From NCBI RefSeq assembly GCF_022605165.1, contig NC_063069.1:4092001-4156000 (forward strand): a DNA stretch of 64,000 nt. Direction: 5' to 3'. Under the pieces are notes generated by a model. The model was not told the origin of the DNA, did not search any database, and saw only the letters and a program-made list of their open reading frames with translations. The position numbers were made by a program, and so were the translations under genes. The DNA is from Purpureocillium takamizusanense. Lineage: Eukaryota > Ascomycota > Sordariomycetes > Hypocreales > Ophiocordycipitaceae. Positions 1-10,754 of the stretch are shown here, piece by piece; the stretch's first letter is position 1; every line of letters begins with the position of its first letter.

Positions 1-225
1 GTATACTTATATCTAAAGTATAAAAATAGGGTAAAAGAGTAAGTATTATCGGCTATAACTAAAGAGGTATAATAAGTCCTCTCTAACTAGGAAGGCTTCC
101 TTCCTTTATAGTTATCCTTATAGTCTTACCCTTATAGCTCCCTTTTACCCCTAGCTATTCCTTTAGCCGTTTTTATTTATCTTCCTTAGGCCGTCTTCTA
201 TTTCCTATGCCTTCTCTTACTAATA
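1..225 (-). repeat. Partial LTR copy, inverted, cut by the window edge
   Basis: This stretch is the reverse complement of the LTRs at about 10303-10754 and 23595-24048. It shares the run around 'ggataactataaaggaagg' and the 'actcttttgcccta'-like run, among others. Only the first ~225 bases of the LTR are inside the window; the rest would lie to the left. It is RIP-mutated like the other copies. It belongs either to a second, inverted copy of the Gypsy element or to a solo LTR. Confidence 0.8.
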
Positions 226-1239
226 TAGTAACTTAAAGTAAATAGCTATTATAACGTTATTAACCCGGCCGGCCGTAAGTATATATAGGCTAGTAAGTAA
301 GGCCTATACCGAAGGGGGTAAAGATACCTAATTAAAGGAAGTAAGGCCTTTACGAATAGACCTACCTACTATATAGTAAGCGATAATAAAAGCTAGCTAT
401 ACGCGCTTACTTACGGGCCGCTAGGCATAAAGGTAAAGAAGCCCTTAACTAAAGGGCTTAAGTAAAGGGTTATCGCAAGCCCCCTTATAGTAGCTAGGGC
501 TAGCCTAAGGGGGGGGGGGGAGTAAGAGGGTAATATAAGGGGCTTAGCCTAATAAGAGCCTAGGGCGCGGCCCTAAGCGTAGTAACGCTATATATAGCTA
601 GGACCCTATATAGACTTAAGCCCGTAGCTAATTACGTAGGGCTATATATAGCGGGCGCCGCGCGTATAGGGGCTGCCCGGTATATAACCCTAATTTCCTT
701 CCTTTATAGTATATTAAATATTAATAACCCGACTAGCTCTTACTATATAGCGCCGGCCCTATTATAGCTTTAGCTTTATAGCTAGCCCGGCCTAGCCTAG
801 AATAATATATCCCCGATATTATAATATCGTAAGAAAATAATAGAAATGCGTTTTAGGCCCTATTAGCGCTATAGCCTTATCTACCTTAATTATAGGCATA
901 GGCATAATTAGTAATAAGCGTAAGCGTAGATATAGGCATAAGTAGCGCCCTTATAGCCCGGTACGGCCCGGTATAGAAAAATAATCTCCTAATATTATAA
1001 TATTATAAGGAAATAGCAGAAATATATTTTTAAGCGAATTAAGCTATATTAGCGCGCTAACGCGGGCGCTATATTATAACGATATTAGTTAATTAAGATA
1101 TCGGTATATATTATAGCGTATTAATCTTATCCTATACTTATATATTAAAAATAGCTAGCGCAGTCTAAGGGTAAGGCGCGGACTTAAAATTTAAGTAGAT
1201 TATCTATACGGCTAGACTTTTCTATCTATATAAATAATA

Positions 1240-1540
1240 CTACTTTTATCTTTAAGTATCGTTAAGTAGAAAACCGCTATTCTTAACGTTATTATCCCTC
1301 TTTATTATTAGACTATAGCCTTTATAACCTTAAGAAGCTATCTATTTAAAACTAGTACTTATAGTTACTTATAGTTAATAAGTTAAGCTTTACTTAATAG
1401 CTATATATAGGTATATTAGGTCTATCGCCTAGCTATTTTAGAACGCTATTAATAATAAGCTTTACTAAAGCGTAAAGAACGTATACAACTATACGATTAG
1501 ACTTCCTATAGTAAGGTGCCTCTTTAATACCTTATATTAT
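1240..1540 (+). repeat. Left arm of inverted repeat bracketing the NLR-P450 island
   Basis: Reading this stretch on the opposite strand gives the sequence at about 8310-8600, with scattered transitions and small indels. Shared anchors include 'tctttacgctttaataaagc', 'aaaatagctagg' and 'ataaagagggataata'. Together with the TIR-element copies outside them, the two arms place the same repeat on both sides of the 1.56-8.29 kb island in opposite orientation. Confidence 0.8.
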
Positions 1541-1555
1541 ATTTTTAGCCTCGGG

Positions 1556-2142
1556 AGGTCCTAAGGCAAGAGGCTTAGACACCCGCCCTGCGATCGCCTC
1601 GACTTATAAACGTTTCTTTTTGCTTTATGTCCTATTCCATGGTTTGATGAATGGTCTTCTGTTCTATCACATACCATTTTTAAACCACCGCCGGGCAGGA
1701 ATGGTCGCCGCCCCCAACCCCCCCCGACAATACCATCGCCCAGGTTATGCCGTGCGCTAGCTGGCACTACGATCATCAAGATGCCATAGCTCGCCCGCAA
1801 TTTCCCCCCCTTCGGGCCGCGGACGCCAATTATTATCGGGGCCACACCGACGCTGTATTGTCAACGACGAATCCCACGACATCGACCTCCGGGTTTGCCA
1901 GGGCTGTTACTCTCCAGCATATCACGCACGCTCACGCACAGGAGACACAATGTGACAGCCACCGCAATATCGACTCTTCGGGCTTGGATAATATCCCTTC
2001 GCAAGGTACGACCTCAAGTCAGATATCACATACGATGCTTGAACTATTTTGCTCGAGTACCCCTCCCTATCCACATGCCTCCCCTGCCGATGGTTCAAAC
2101 CAGGCTCAATTTCGTGAGCAGCATCTTACATAGTTCAATCCT
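1556..2142. other. Unique, normal-composition DNA 3' of the NLR gene
   Basis: This interval lies between the RIP boundary and the NLR stop codon. It holds short open frames on both strands, but none resembles a known protein or shows a plausible exon structure. It probably contains the 3' UTR of the NLR gene and its flank. Confidence 0.5.
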
Positions 2143-5100
2143 CTAGAATGTGAAGTTTTTCACCACCTTCTTACGAGGTTCGAGTGCCAGCCGGCAATTT
2201 GTTTCGTCCGCGACAAGACGCTGCTCGTGTCGCTCTCTTCGTCTGAGTAGTTCCTCGCTTTTCTCCCTCACATGTCGCCAGAACTTGTGCTGCTGTCCAA
2301 GTCCCTCTCCACCAAAGCTACGGGTAAGTTGGATCACTTCTTCACAGATCTTGATTGCATCATCAATTCTGCCTTGGTCCTCATAGCAGTGAACGAGGAA
2401 CCACATTGCTTGCACTGGTGAAGTAAGATTGTTAACAAGCAGAACTCTTCAACAGAACCAGAAAAAGAAGAAAGTAATCAATGCCACTTACCCCGATCCA
2501 CATGCTCCCCATCCGCACGTTTCGACTGCTCATAATTGTGCTTTTGAATGACATCTTCCCATATGGTCGCCGCTTCCGCATATAGCCCTTGGCGCCAGTA
2601 AAGATGCCCATGCCAAGTTCGAGCCGCGAGTGTTCCGAGATGGGTTTCGCCTAGATTTCTCTTGGCGGCAGGCAAGCCTTCTCGAAAGATCTCTTCGGCG
2701 TCGTCGAACTGATTCATGGCAGTTTTAATCTTTGCCAAAGTCAACTTCGATTTGAGTGTTTCGGGGTGTTCACGTCCGAGTTCCCTGACGCGGATTTCCA
2801 CAACCTCTTCGCTCATCCGAAGGGCAAGTGGTAGTCGCTGCTCTCCGACAAACCCGTAGATTCCCGCCAGATCATCTTGGGCTTCCAAGGTCTTCTTGTG
2901 CATTGGGCCCAAGATCCTTTTCATTCCTTTATAAGCTAGCTCTTGCAGACGAACGGCCTCTTCCATGTCGAAATAGCGAACCCTGACCTTGGCTAGGTTG
3001 TCCACTGCCGTATAGTAGTTCTCGTGCTCGGGGCCGAACGCCTCCAGTTTGGACAATTTCTCGATCACTTCCTTATGTAGTCGATCGGCTTCCCCAAGTC
3101 GACTGCACAGAAGGCACGTGCGGCCGAGTGTATCCATGATCCGTAAAGTCGTAGGATGGTCTGACCCATAATAATATTTAGCAGAGTGCAGGACCTGGTA
3201 TTGTAGTACCCTCGCCTCGTTGGTTCGTGTCTGCAAGACATAGTTTGTCGACAACAAGAGAGCGATGTCGATACCATATTTAGACTTGGGACCGAGTGTG
3301 GCGAATATGTAATTCTTCACTTGAAGTTGAAGTTCCTCTGCTTTAGCCCACTCTCCACAACGGAGGTATACCAGACTGAACTTCACATACTCCCGCGCCT
3401 GAAATGTCTGCAGACCCTGCCAAGGTGTAGGCCAAATCCACCGCCAAAGCCAATGGGTGACTCGCTGATTGTCTTCTAAACGATTGTTGATTTCTTTCTG
3501 CAACCTTCGCACATGTTCCACGTGAGGATGAATCTGTCTTTTGAACCTTTCATCCTGACCCGCATATGCACGTGGAGCTTGGAGAAAGATGGATTGCGCC
3601 AGTACTGTGGATGCCACTTGACACCACAACGCCTGCTCAGCCGTACTGGTATCAGGTCTCTGCCGCACCCATGTATGCACCAATGGATGCATCCAATAGC
3701 TGTTGTTCGCATCGTGAAAGGTCACCATCCCAAGGCGAACAAGGAGAGACAGTGCGATGCGCAGCCGGTCTTCGTCGAATGGTGTGTCATCCTCATCCCA
3801 CAGAACCTGAGGGAGAGCGGATCTTCCCCTCTGCAGCGGTCCCAAAACCGCCACAGCCCAGCTGTACAACTGGTTCGCCCATGTCTGAGGTCCTTCATGG
3901 ACGAGTTGTTCCTCAATGCTCTCTGTAGCCTGGGCCTCTTGTCGCTCCCGCCGCGGGTTCATTGCCGCAGTTTTGATCAGATTGAACTCGATGTTCTCAC
4001 GGTAGAAGAATGAGAACATCTTTAATAGTTCGAGGGCATCCCTTGATCGCTGGTCGATCTTGTTTTCGAGGCCCACATAGATCATCTCATACGAGGAATA
4101 TACACTCATGCTCGACGCATGCTCATCGTCATGGCCACGGGAGGCTCTTCGACTTCGGGAATGGCGAATTCTGTTCCAAGTTCGTTCGTAGTATTCAGGA
4201 TAGTCACTGAGGGAACACAGCTTGTCCAAAACTGTTTTCCCGGCATGGATGAGAGCGAGGGGCAGATATCCGAGGACTTGGGCGATTCGGTTTGCGTGGC
4301 TCCTCGTCGGTACTCCCCAAGGACGCGGCAGTACTGCTGCCGCCAGAAGAAGATCGCTAGCCTCCTCGGTCTCCAGTTTGTCGAAATGGAAAAACCTGAC
4401 ACCTTCCGTACCGTGCCTCCTGGTGCTCGGGTTGCGCGTGGTAATCAGTATTACACCCCCTTCGCCCCCCGGGAAGTAGCGCGCCACATCAATCTCTGGA
4501 TCGTCCGCATTGTCGATAAGAAGCAGCCAGGGTAACTGAAGGCCAGAGAGCCAGTTCTTCGCTGCATTTTTATTGGGTTCGACGCCACCAATCTTGGCAA
4601 TTTCTGAGTAGCAACGTTGGGCGTTTTCGCTGGAACTTCCGTCGATCCAAAATACACCCCAGAAACTGGCATCGTCGTTATTATTCCGCACCACAACTGT
4701 GACTATTGGGCTTACTTTTCTCTGTTGTCCTGAGCAAATTTGCAGCAGAACTGGGTCTTTCCAGAACCGCCGAGACCAGAAATCACGAAGCGTTTTTGAT
4801 GGGTTTGATGCTGGTGCAATTCTTCAATGCCGAGGATGGATTTCAGTTCGTTCAGATGCCCCTGCCGACCGGTGTAATAACTGCTGACGTTCTGCGGAAT
4901 GTCAAAATGCTCGTTGAACCTGATCAGTGATGCCACGGCTGACACAGAATCGATTAAGTAGTGAGACTATGATACGTGAGATAGTTTACTGCATAGAGAC
5001 TTGCACAGTAACTCACATTGTCTGCACCAGCCAACGTTCTGGGTTCTCGACGAAGATTGCTTATTTGGATTCTTAGCCGGGTGATTTGGCGTCGCAAGTC

Positions 5101-5677
5101 TTCCGGGAAGTTGCCAACGGCGAGATCCTTTGCCGGGAGCGATTGACGTATGTAGTAACTGCATCGATTAGCCTACTGCGCGCATACTGCGAACAGCTTC
5201 CGACACACACATGTTCAATGAACTCAACAATATTTGAATATTGCCCTGGTAATTGCTGATGTGTTGGCGTAATCGCATGTACTGATCTTCTCGGCCCTGC
5301 TTTTTAATTGTCTTTCTCAGACCGTCGATCTTTCCAGTTACGACGGCACCTTTCTTTCCGACGACTTCGATCAACAAAGCCTCGAGCTGTTCGATGGTCC
5401 CTGTGCTCTGCTGCAAAATAGATGCCAAACGCGTCTGAATCTGAACAATGGGTCCGTCATCTCCTGGTGAGCTCAGAGTGTTCCTGTCACGCCCGAGATA
5501 CAATAAGTTCTCGACAGACTCGTGAATAGTTGCTAGGCCCCGGATTTCGTTGGTCAATTCGACGATCTCAAGCTGGATCTTCCCGTAGGCTTCTTTCAGA
5601 CAGACGAGATAGCTGATGACACGAAGGGTGACGTCTGCCAGCCCTGTGGCCCCGACTGTGATGGAGTAGGGGTCCAT
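2143..5677 (-). CDS. NLR-like STAND protein: fungal N-terminal domain, NB-ARC, TPR
   Basis: Five exons on the minus strand: 5677-5177, 5127-5007, 4938-4716, 4665-2492 and 2414-2143. Together they give 1096 codons plus stop and the frame closes exactly. The N-terminal ~170 residues (MDPYSITVGATGLADVTLRV...) match the helical fungal STAND N-terminal (PigL_N/Helo-like) type. NB-ARC follows with P-loop GLGGSGKTQ, Walker B LPWLLLIDNAD, an ILITTRNP motif, a GLPLA-like LGYLPLAL, and a fungal MHD-type WMHPLVHTW. The C-terminal half carries at least five ~42-residue TPR_10/12 (kinesin-light-chain-like) repeats, seen for example in LGREHPETL and LGPMHKKTL. Such receptors act in heterokaryon incompatibility or innate immunity: the TPR region senses a ligand and NB-ARC switches oligomerisation. 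The donors of introns 1 and 2 are non-consensus and were chosen by homology-like continuity (NVSYS/VASLIRFNEHF), so those exon edges are less certain. It shares its upstream region with the divergent P450. Confidence 0.88.
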
Positions 5678-6483
5678 GACATCTGTAGAAGAGCTTCAAT
5701 TCATGGAAGGCGATGCTGGTGAACCGGAGGAAGGGAAACAATGAGTGGTGGGAGGTAGTTGGCGGAATCGATCCGGCTTTGCTCTTGGATTGTAGCGGGG
5801 CGCTGGCAAGCGACCACAAGAGCCAAACCATTTGTGGTATGAACTGCGGGCCGGGCCATGGGGCCTGAAACGAGCGTCAGTGCTCACCAATGGCAAAGGG
5901 GATGAAGCGCGCTTGTGTGACAGCGATTGTGGGCCGTAACCCCGCTCTGTCCGATCAAGCTGCCACACTTGGCTCAGCCGCCCTGAGCGATGGGTTCCCC
6001 GAGCCGTGTCAAGGCCCGCAGCAACGAAATGGGGATAGGTGATACACATAGTACAGCGGCACAGTATGCAGGCTGTTGCTCCTGGCGTAGGTGCTGGTAC
6101 TTCTGCAACCAGTTGCTACCTAGCACAGGAGTGACGTATCTTTCATTTCGACGTTCGGTAAGGGACTCCGCGTCACAGCCCACAGGCGACCCACTGGATA
6201 CCCTCTGTCGCGCGGGTCAGGACTTGCCAAGACGGAGTTGGAATGTACTCCGTAAGCGCCGAGCAATCAGCACCTGGTGCGGGCCCTCGCCGACGCCTCC
6301 TTCATGGCATCCTCCTCAGTCCCATTTTAATTCTACCGTGTTACCACGAACACCGTGGCCATGGTCACGAACACCTGTTGCACCTCCTCCCACCCGTTTC
6401 GCAACCTACCGCTGCTTCATTTAGCGCAACGAAGAATCGGTTCGATCTCTTGACCATCACTCCTTGAACATCTCCCTCACGAC
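5678..6483. promoter_or_regulatory. Shared divergent promoter region, NLR / P450
   Basis: About 0.8 kb separates the NLR start codon (minus strand) from the P450 start codon (plus strand). It has normal base composition and no convincing gene. It must hold both 5' UTRs and promoters. I cannot assign individual transcription-factor sites, but the head-to-head arrangement would allow co-regulation. Confidence 0.6.
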
Positions 6484-8290
6484 ATGGACAAGCTATCATT
6501 GTGGACGACCGGTTGGCGCCTTGGTCTTCTGACCATCTTCATTCTAATACTCAGCTATCTCTACTTCCAAAAGCGCCGCCAGGATGAAGTGAGATATTCG
6601 TTTTCCGTTTTCACCCCCCTGACTCACTGAAAGAGCAGGCCGATGAGCTCTTCGGACGACAGCATGGTTGCCAACCCATTAAGAGCAAACTGCCCTACAG
6701 ATGGCCGTTGGCTATTGATGTCTTCAAAGGCCAGTATGATGCCTTGATGCGTGGAGCCTTGCTCGCCTATCAAGCGGACTTCTTCCGAAATTTCGAAGTC
6801 GGCCAAACTTTTGAGGTCAGGCTTCTAGGTCGAGTCGGCTATTTTACCATGGATCCCAAGAACCTGGAGCACATGCTACAGACCCAGTTCGACAGTATGA
6901 CCTCCCGACCACTATTATGACAAGGTCGTTAACATGATGCACACTACTTTAGAATGGGCGCTTGGTAATAGCCGTGATGCACTTTTACCTATGATCGGCC
7001 ACGGCATCTTCACACAAGACGGTCCAGCATGGAAGCATTCGCGAGAGCTTCTTCGACGACAATTCGTCAGGATGCATTATCAAGACATATCGAGTTTCGA
7101 AGGGCCAGTCAATGACTTGCTGGCACACCTGCAGCCTTGCACAGGTGTTGTCGATCTTCAGCCAGCCTTCTTCAGTTTCACTTTAGCAACCACAGTCGCT
7201 CTAATATTTGGTGAGCCTTTCGCAGGCCTCAAACACAGCGAACACGCCGCATTCGCGGAAGCCTTCGACTACACGTCATTGATCTCAGCGATGCGTATGC
7301 GACTGGCTGAATGGTACTGGATTTATAACCCAAGTAAATACAGGAAAGCCTGTGCTCTGATCAATAATTATGCTACGCATTACGTCAACCACGCTCTGAA
7401 AGAATTGGAAGAGAATGGGGAAGATGTTGCTACCAAGCGCCATCCTTTCATCCTCGATCTCTTCAGAGAGCTCCAGCACCCCAAGTTGGTTCGTGATCAA
7501 CTCATGAACGTATTAATTGCGGGCAGAGACACTACTGCCTGTCTGATGTCATGGGCGTGGTAGGGAATGTAAAGCTGTACTTGCAGGAATCTCTCACTGA
7601 ATCGTCACAGTTATCAGCTAGTCCGACACCCAGCATCCCTTGAGCGCCTTCGCCAAGAGATCCTGAGGTTTACCACAACTGGGGAAAGGCTGACGAGAGC
7701 CGACATCAACAAAATGACTTACCTTCGATGCGTCCTCAACGAGAGTAAGCGTTCACTAGCTTCCCGCGTTCCTGACTCGCCGAATTAACCTTTTCAGCCA
7801 ATCGCTTGTACACTCAAATTCCTGTGAACATTCGAATATCTAGAGAAACAACATTTCTGCCAAAGGGTGGTGGCCGAGACGGCGAATCACCTTTATTAAT
7901 ACCCAAGGGGACCGGTGTCGGATTCTCTGCATACCATATGCATCGTAGCAAAGATATCTACGGCGAGGACGCAAATGAATTCCGTCCAGAAAGGTGGGAG
8001 GGACCAGAGTTGCGAAATATCGGGTTCGCTTTCATGCCGTTTCATGGCGGACCAAGATTATGCCTCGGAAGTAAGAATCCGGGTTTCCTTTAGAACTGTG
8101 TCGCTGCTAATGACCATTCACAGAAGATTTTGCACTGACGGAGGCATCATACGGCCTTATTCGTGTCCTTCAAGAGTTTCCCAACCTCAGAATTGCGCCT
8201 GGAGCTTCGAAAGTAATGCCGGGAAGGGAGAAGCAGAATCTCACTATTGTTGTCTCAAGTGCTGAAGGATGCAAGGTTCTATTGCAATAA
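6484..8290 (+). CDS. Cytochrome P450, CYP52-like
   Basis: Six exons: 6484-6588, 6639-6894, 6953-7559, 7611-7744, 7798-8070 and 8124-8290. The five introns are 50-58 nt, the frame closes at 513 codons plus TAA, and there is no premature stop. An N-terminal membrane anchor spans residues ~12-28. The family motifs are present: I-helix AGRDTT, K-helix ExxR as ETNR, the PERF region as FRPERW, and heme loop FHGGPRLCLG with the cysteine ligand. The run FTQDGPAWKHSRELLRRQF is typical of the CYP52 group of fungal P450s that omega-hydroxylate alkanes and fatty acids in the ER, using NADPH-P450 reductase. The substrate is not shown by the sequence. The stop codon is only a few bases from the RIP boundary, yet the gene shows no nonsense mutation. 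It is divergent from the NLR gene. Confidence 0.93.
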
Positions 8291-8309
8291 GCGCGAGGTA
8301 TAATAGTTA

Positions 8310-8600
8310 TTTAAACCGCCTAAAGTACTAAATAAGGGCACCTTACTTTAAGAAGTCTAATTATATAGCTATATATATTCTTTACGCTTTAATAAAGCTC
8401 GTCGTTAATAGCGTTTTAAAATAGCTAGGTAATAGACCTAATATACTTATATATAGCTACCGAGTAGAGCTTAACTTATTAACTATAAGTAATTATAAGT
8501 ATTAATATTAAATAGATAGCTTCTTAGGGTCGTAAAGGCTATAGTTTATTAATAAAGAGGGATAATAATATTAAAAATAATAGTTTTTTACTTAATAATA
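8310..8600 (-). repeat. Right arm of inverted repeat bracketing the NLR-P450 island
   Basis: Reverse-complement counterpart of 1240-1540. The arm begins about 20 bases after the P450 stop codon. On the left side the similarity runs on directly into the TIR-element copy. On the right side about 800 bases of extra AT-rich DNA (8600-9396) separate the arm from the TIR element, so the right arm appears to have received an insertion. Confidence 0.8.
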
Positions 8601-9396
8601 CTTAAAGATAATATTAATAGGATAGTATAGTAGTAAATAGCTATAGTAAAATAGCTTAGCTAAAGGAAAGTATACTTAAGGTATTTAAGAGGATAAATAT
8701 TAATTAATTTTATTACTTTAAGTTAGGCTATTTTATAGTCTTTTTAATAGTTTATTTAAGCTATTAATATTAAATATACTTTATTATTTTAAAAATAACC
8801 CCTTTACTTAAGCCTTATTTAATAAACTTCTTTACCTTAAATAATATTTATTATTTATTTATTATTATCTTTTTTAATATAAGCCTTTAATTTAAAAAAG
8901 GCTATTTTAAAGCTTTATTTAATTAAGTTTATTAATAATTAATCTTTTATATAATCTTATTAATATTTAATATAGACTCTTTTAAGTTTATTTATAAAAT
9001 AAAATTAGATTTAAATCTTATTATTATTATATTAAAGGTAATAAAAAGTCTTAATTACTTTATTTATAAATTTTTAAAGTAAGCTAATATTATATATTCT
9101 TTACTTAATATAAGGTATAAGTTTAAAAGTAGCTTATTTTATAATATTAAGTTTAATTAAGTTTAATTAACTCTAAAGTTTATTTATAGACCTTAATTAA
9201 TTATATAGCTTTAACGATAATAATATAAATTATTATTAATATTAAATTAAAACTTTATAGTTATATATATTATTACTTTTATTCCTTATATAATTTAAAA
9301 GTTAAATAATAATATATTTAAAGCACTAATATAAGGAATTATAATATTTATTTAAAAAAAAAAGAAATTAAGAAAATTTATTAAATTTAAAAGAAT

Positions 9397-10085
9397 AATA
9401 CTATTTATAAAGGAAGAAAACTCTCGGTATAAAGGTATTCTACTTTTTTTTAAGTCCGCGCCTTACCCTATACCGCGCTAGCTATTTTTAATATATAAGT
9501 ATAAGACAAGACTAGTACGCTATAATATATGCCGATATCTCGATTAAACTTTAATTAAATTATATCGTTATAATATAACGCCCGCGCTAATATACTAATA
9601 AGGCTTAATTTACTTAAAAACGTATTTCCTTATAATATTATAATATCGGGGACTCGTTTTTCTAGGCTAGGCTAGGTATAATGCCTATACGTACTTAATA
9701 CTATCGCTACTATCGCTACTATAGCTTATAATACTACCGGTTAGGGTTAAGTAGCCGCGCCGCTAGCTACCTTATAATGTCTTATTTATTATCGTCGGCG
9801 GTAGCGGTAGCGGTCTTTAAAGGGGCTCGCGAGAGAGCTATTTAAAGTATTATAGGCAGTATTATAGGCGGCTTTATAGGTAAGTAGCTTTAAAAGGCAT
9901 TAACTATAATATATATAATTAAGGTAGCTATTATATAACCCGTTTTTATAGGCTAGCTTAGCGCTAGCCTTAATAGCGAATAATACTTAAGTATAGCGGG
10001 CTATATAGCGCGGGATTAGCTAGAAAAAATTAAAAAGTAAAATACCTTTATATTAAGAGTTTTCTTCCTTTATGAATAATATTAC
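9397..10085 (+). mobile_element. Short TIR-bounded (MITE-like) element, RIP-mutated
   Basis: The left end (around 'tttataaaggaagaaaactc') and the right end (around 'gagttttcttcctttatg') are imperfect inverted repeats of about 50 bases, flanked by TAATA-like bases. A second copy in the same orientation lies at 24409-25294, and a third, partial and inverted, at about 960-1255. There is no open frame, so it looks non-autonomous. The TIRs may instead be part of a larger decayed element. Confidence 0.6.
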
Positions 10086-10302
10086 TTATTTAAAGTTAGC
10101 TATTTTATTTAATAGATATTAAAGGAATTCTTTAAAGATTTATTAACGCTATTTTTATAAATATATAATAAAGCCTTATAATATTAAACTATCTATATAA
10201 AAAATTCGCTTAACTTTAAGCTTTATTTTATTATATTTACTTAAGCTAAAAAGTTAAAAATATAGACTTAAGACTAAGCCCTTATAGGTTTATATATTAT
10301 AT

Positions 10303-10754
10303 TAGTAAGAGAAGGCATAGGAAATAAAAGACGGCTTAAGGAAGATAAATAAAAATAGCTAAAGGAATAGCTAAGGGTAAAAGGGAGCTATAAGGATAAG
10401 ACTATAAGGATAACTATAAAGGAAGGAAGCCTTCTTAGTTAGAGAGGACTCGCTATGCCTCTTTAGTTATAGCCGATAATACTTACTCTTTTGCCCTATT
10501 CTTATACTTTAGATATAAGTATAATTTATTAATATAAGTATCTCGCGCCGTTATAGATTACTATATAGTTTTATATATTATCGTAAATATAGATATCTAA
10601 CGCTTAAGACTATTTAATTAAAGCTTAGCGGCCTTTCTATTATATTAATATATTAATATATAAGAGACTTTATATTATAACGTATTAAATAGGGATAGGA
10701 AGAGTACGAAAGGAACGCGCTTTATAGTTTAGTATCTTTCTTGCCTTAATATAA
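10303..10754 (+). repeat. 5' LTR of the Gypsy element
   Basis: About 450 bases that recur almost colinearly at 23595-24048 and, inverted, at 1-225. Anchors include 'gctataaggataagactata', 'gcctctttagttatagccg' and 'gtttagtatctttct'. The canonical TG...CA ends cannot be read because of RIP, so the edges are approximate. Confidence 0.8.

Larger units (their letters stand above)
1..1555. repeat. RIP-decayed AT-rich repeat block (left)
   Basis: TA-dominated DNA with almost no CpA or TpG and stop codons in all frames, the signature of RIP on repeated DNA. It holds the inverted LTR piece at 1-225, a run of twelve G at 509-520, and at about 960-1255 a copy of the short TIR-type element seen at 9397-10085, in inverted orientation. 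The composition changes sharply near 1555, where normal DNA of the NLR/P450 island begins. I see no intact gene here. Confidence 0.85.

Noticed and set aside
6588..7611. Premature stops in the P450 (for example TGA near 6918 and TAG near 7561)
   Set aside because: Both lie inside introns with normal donor and acceptor sites. The spliced frame is open for all 513 codons.
8600..9396. AT-rich DNA resembling a centromere or mitochondrial insertion
   Set aside because: The same CpA/TpG-depleted character continues into clearly RIP-mutated repeats, so RIP explains it without invoking another origin.
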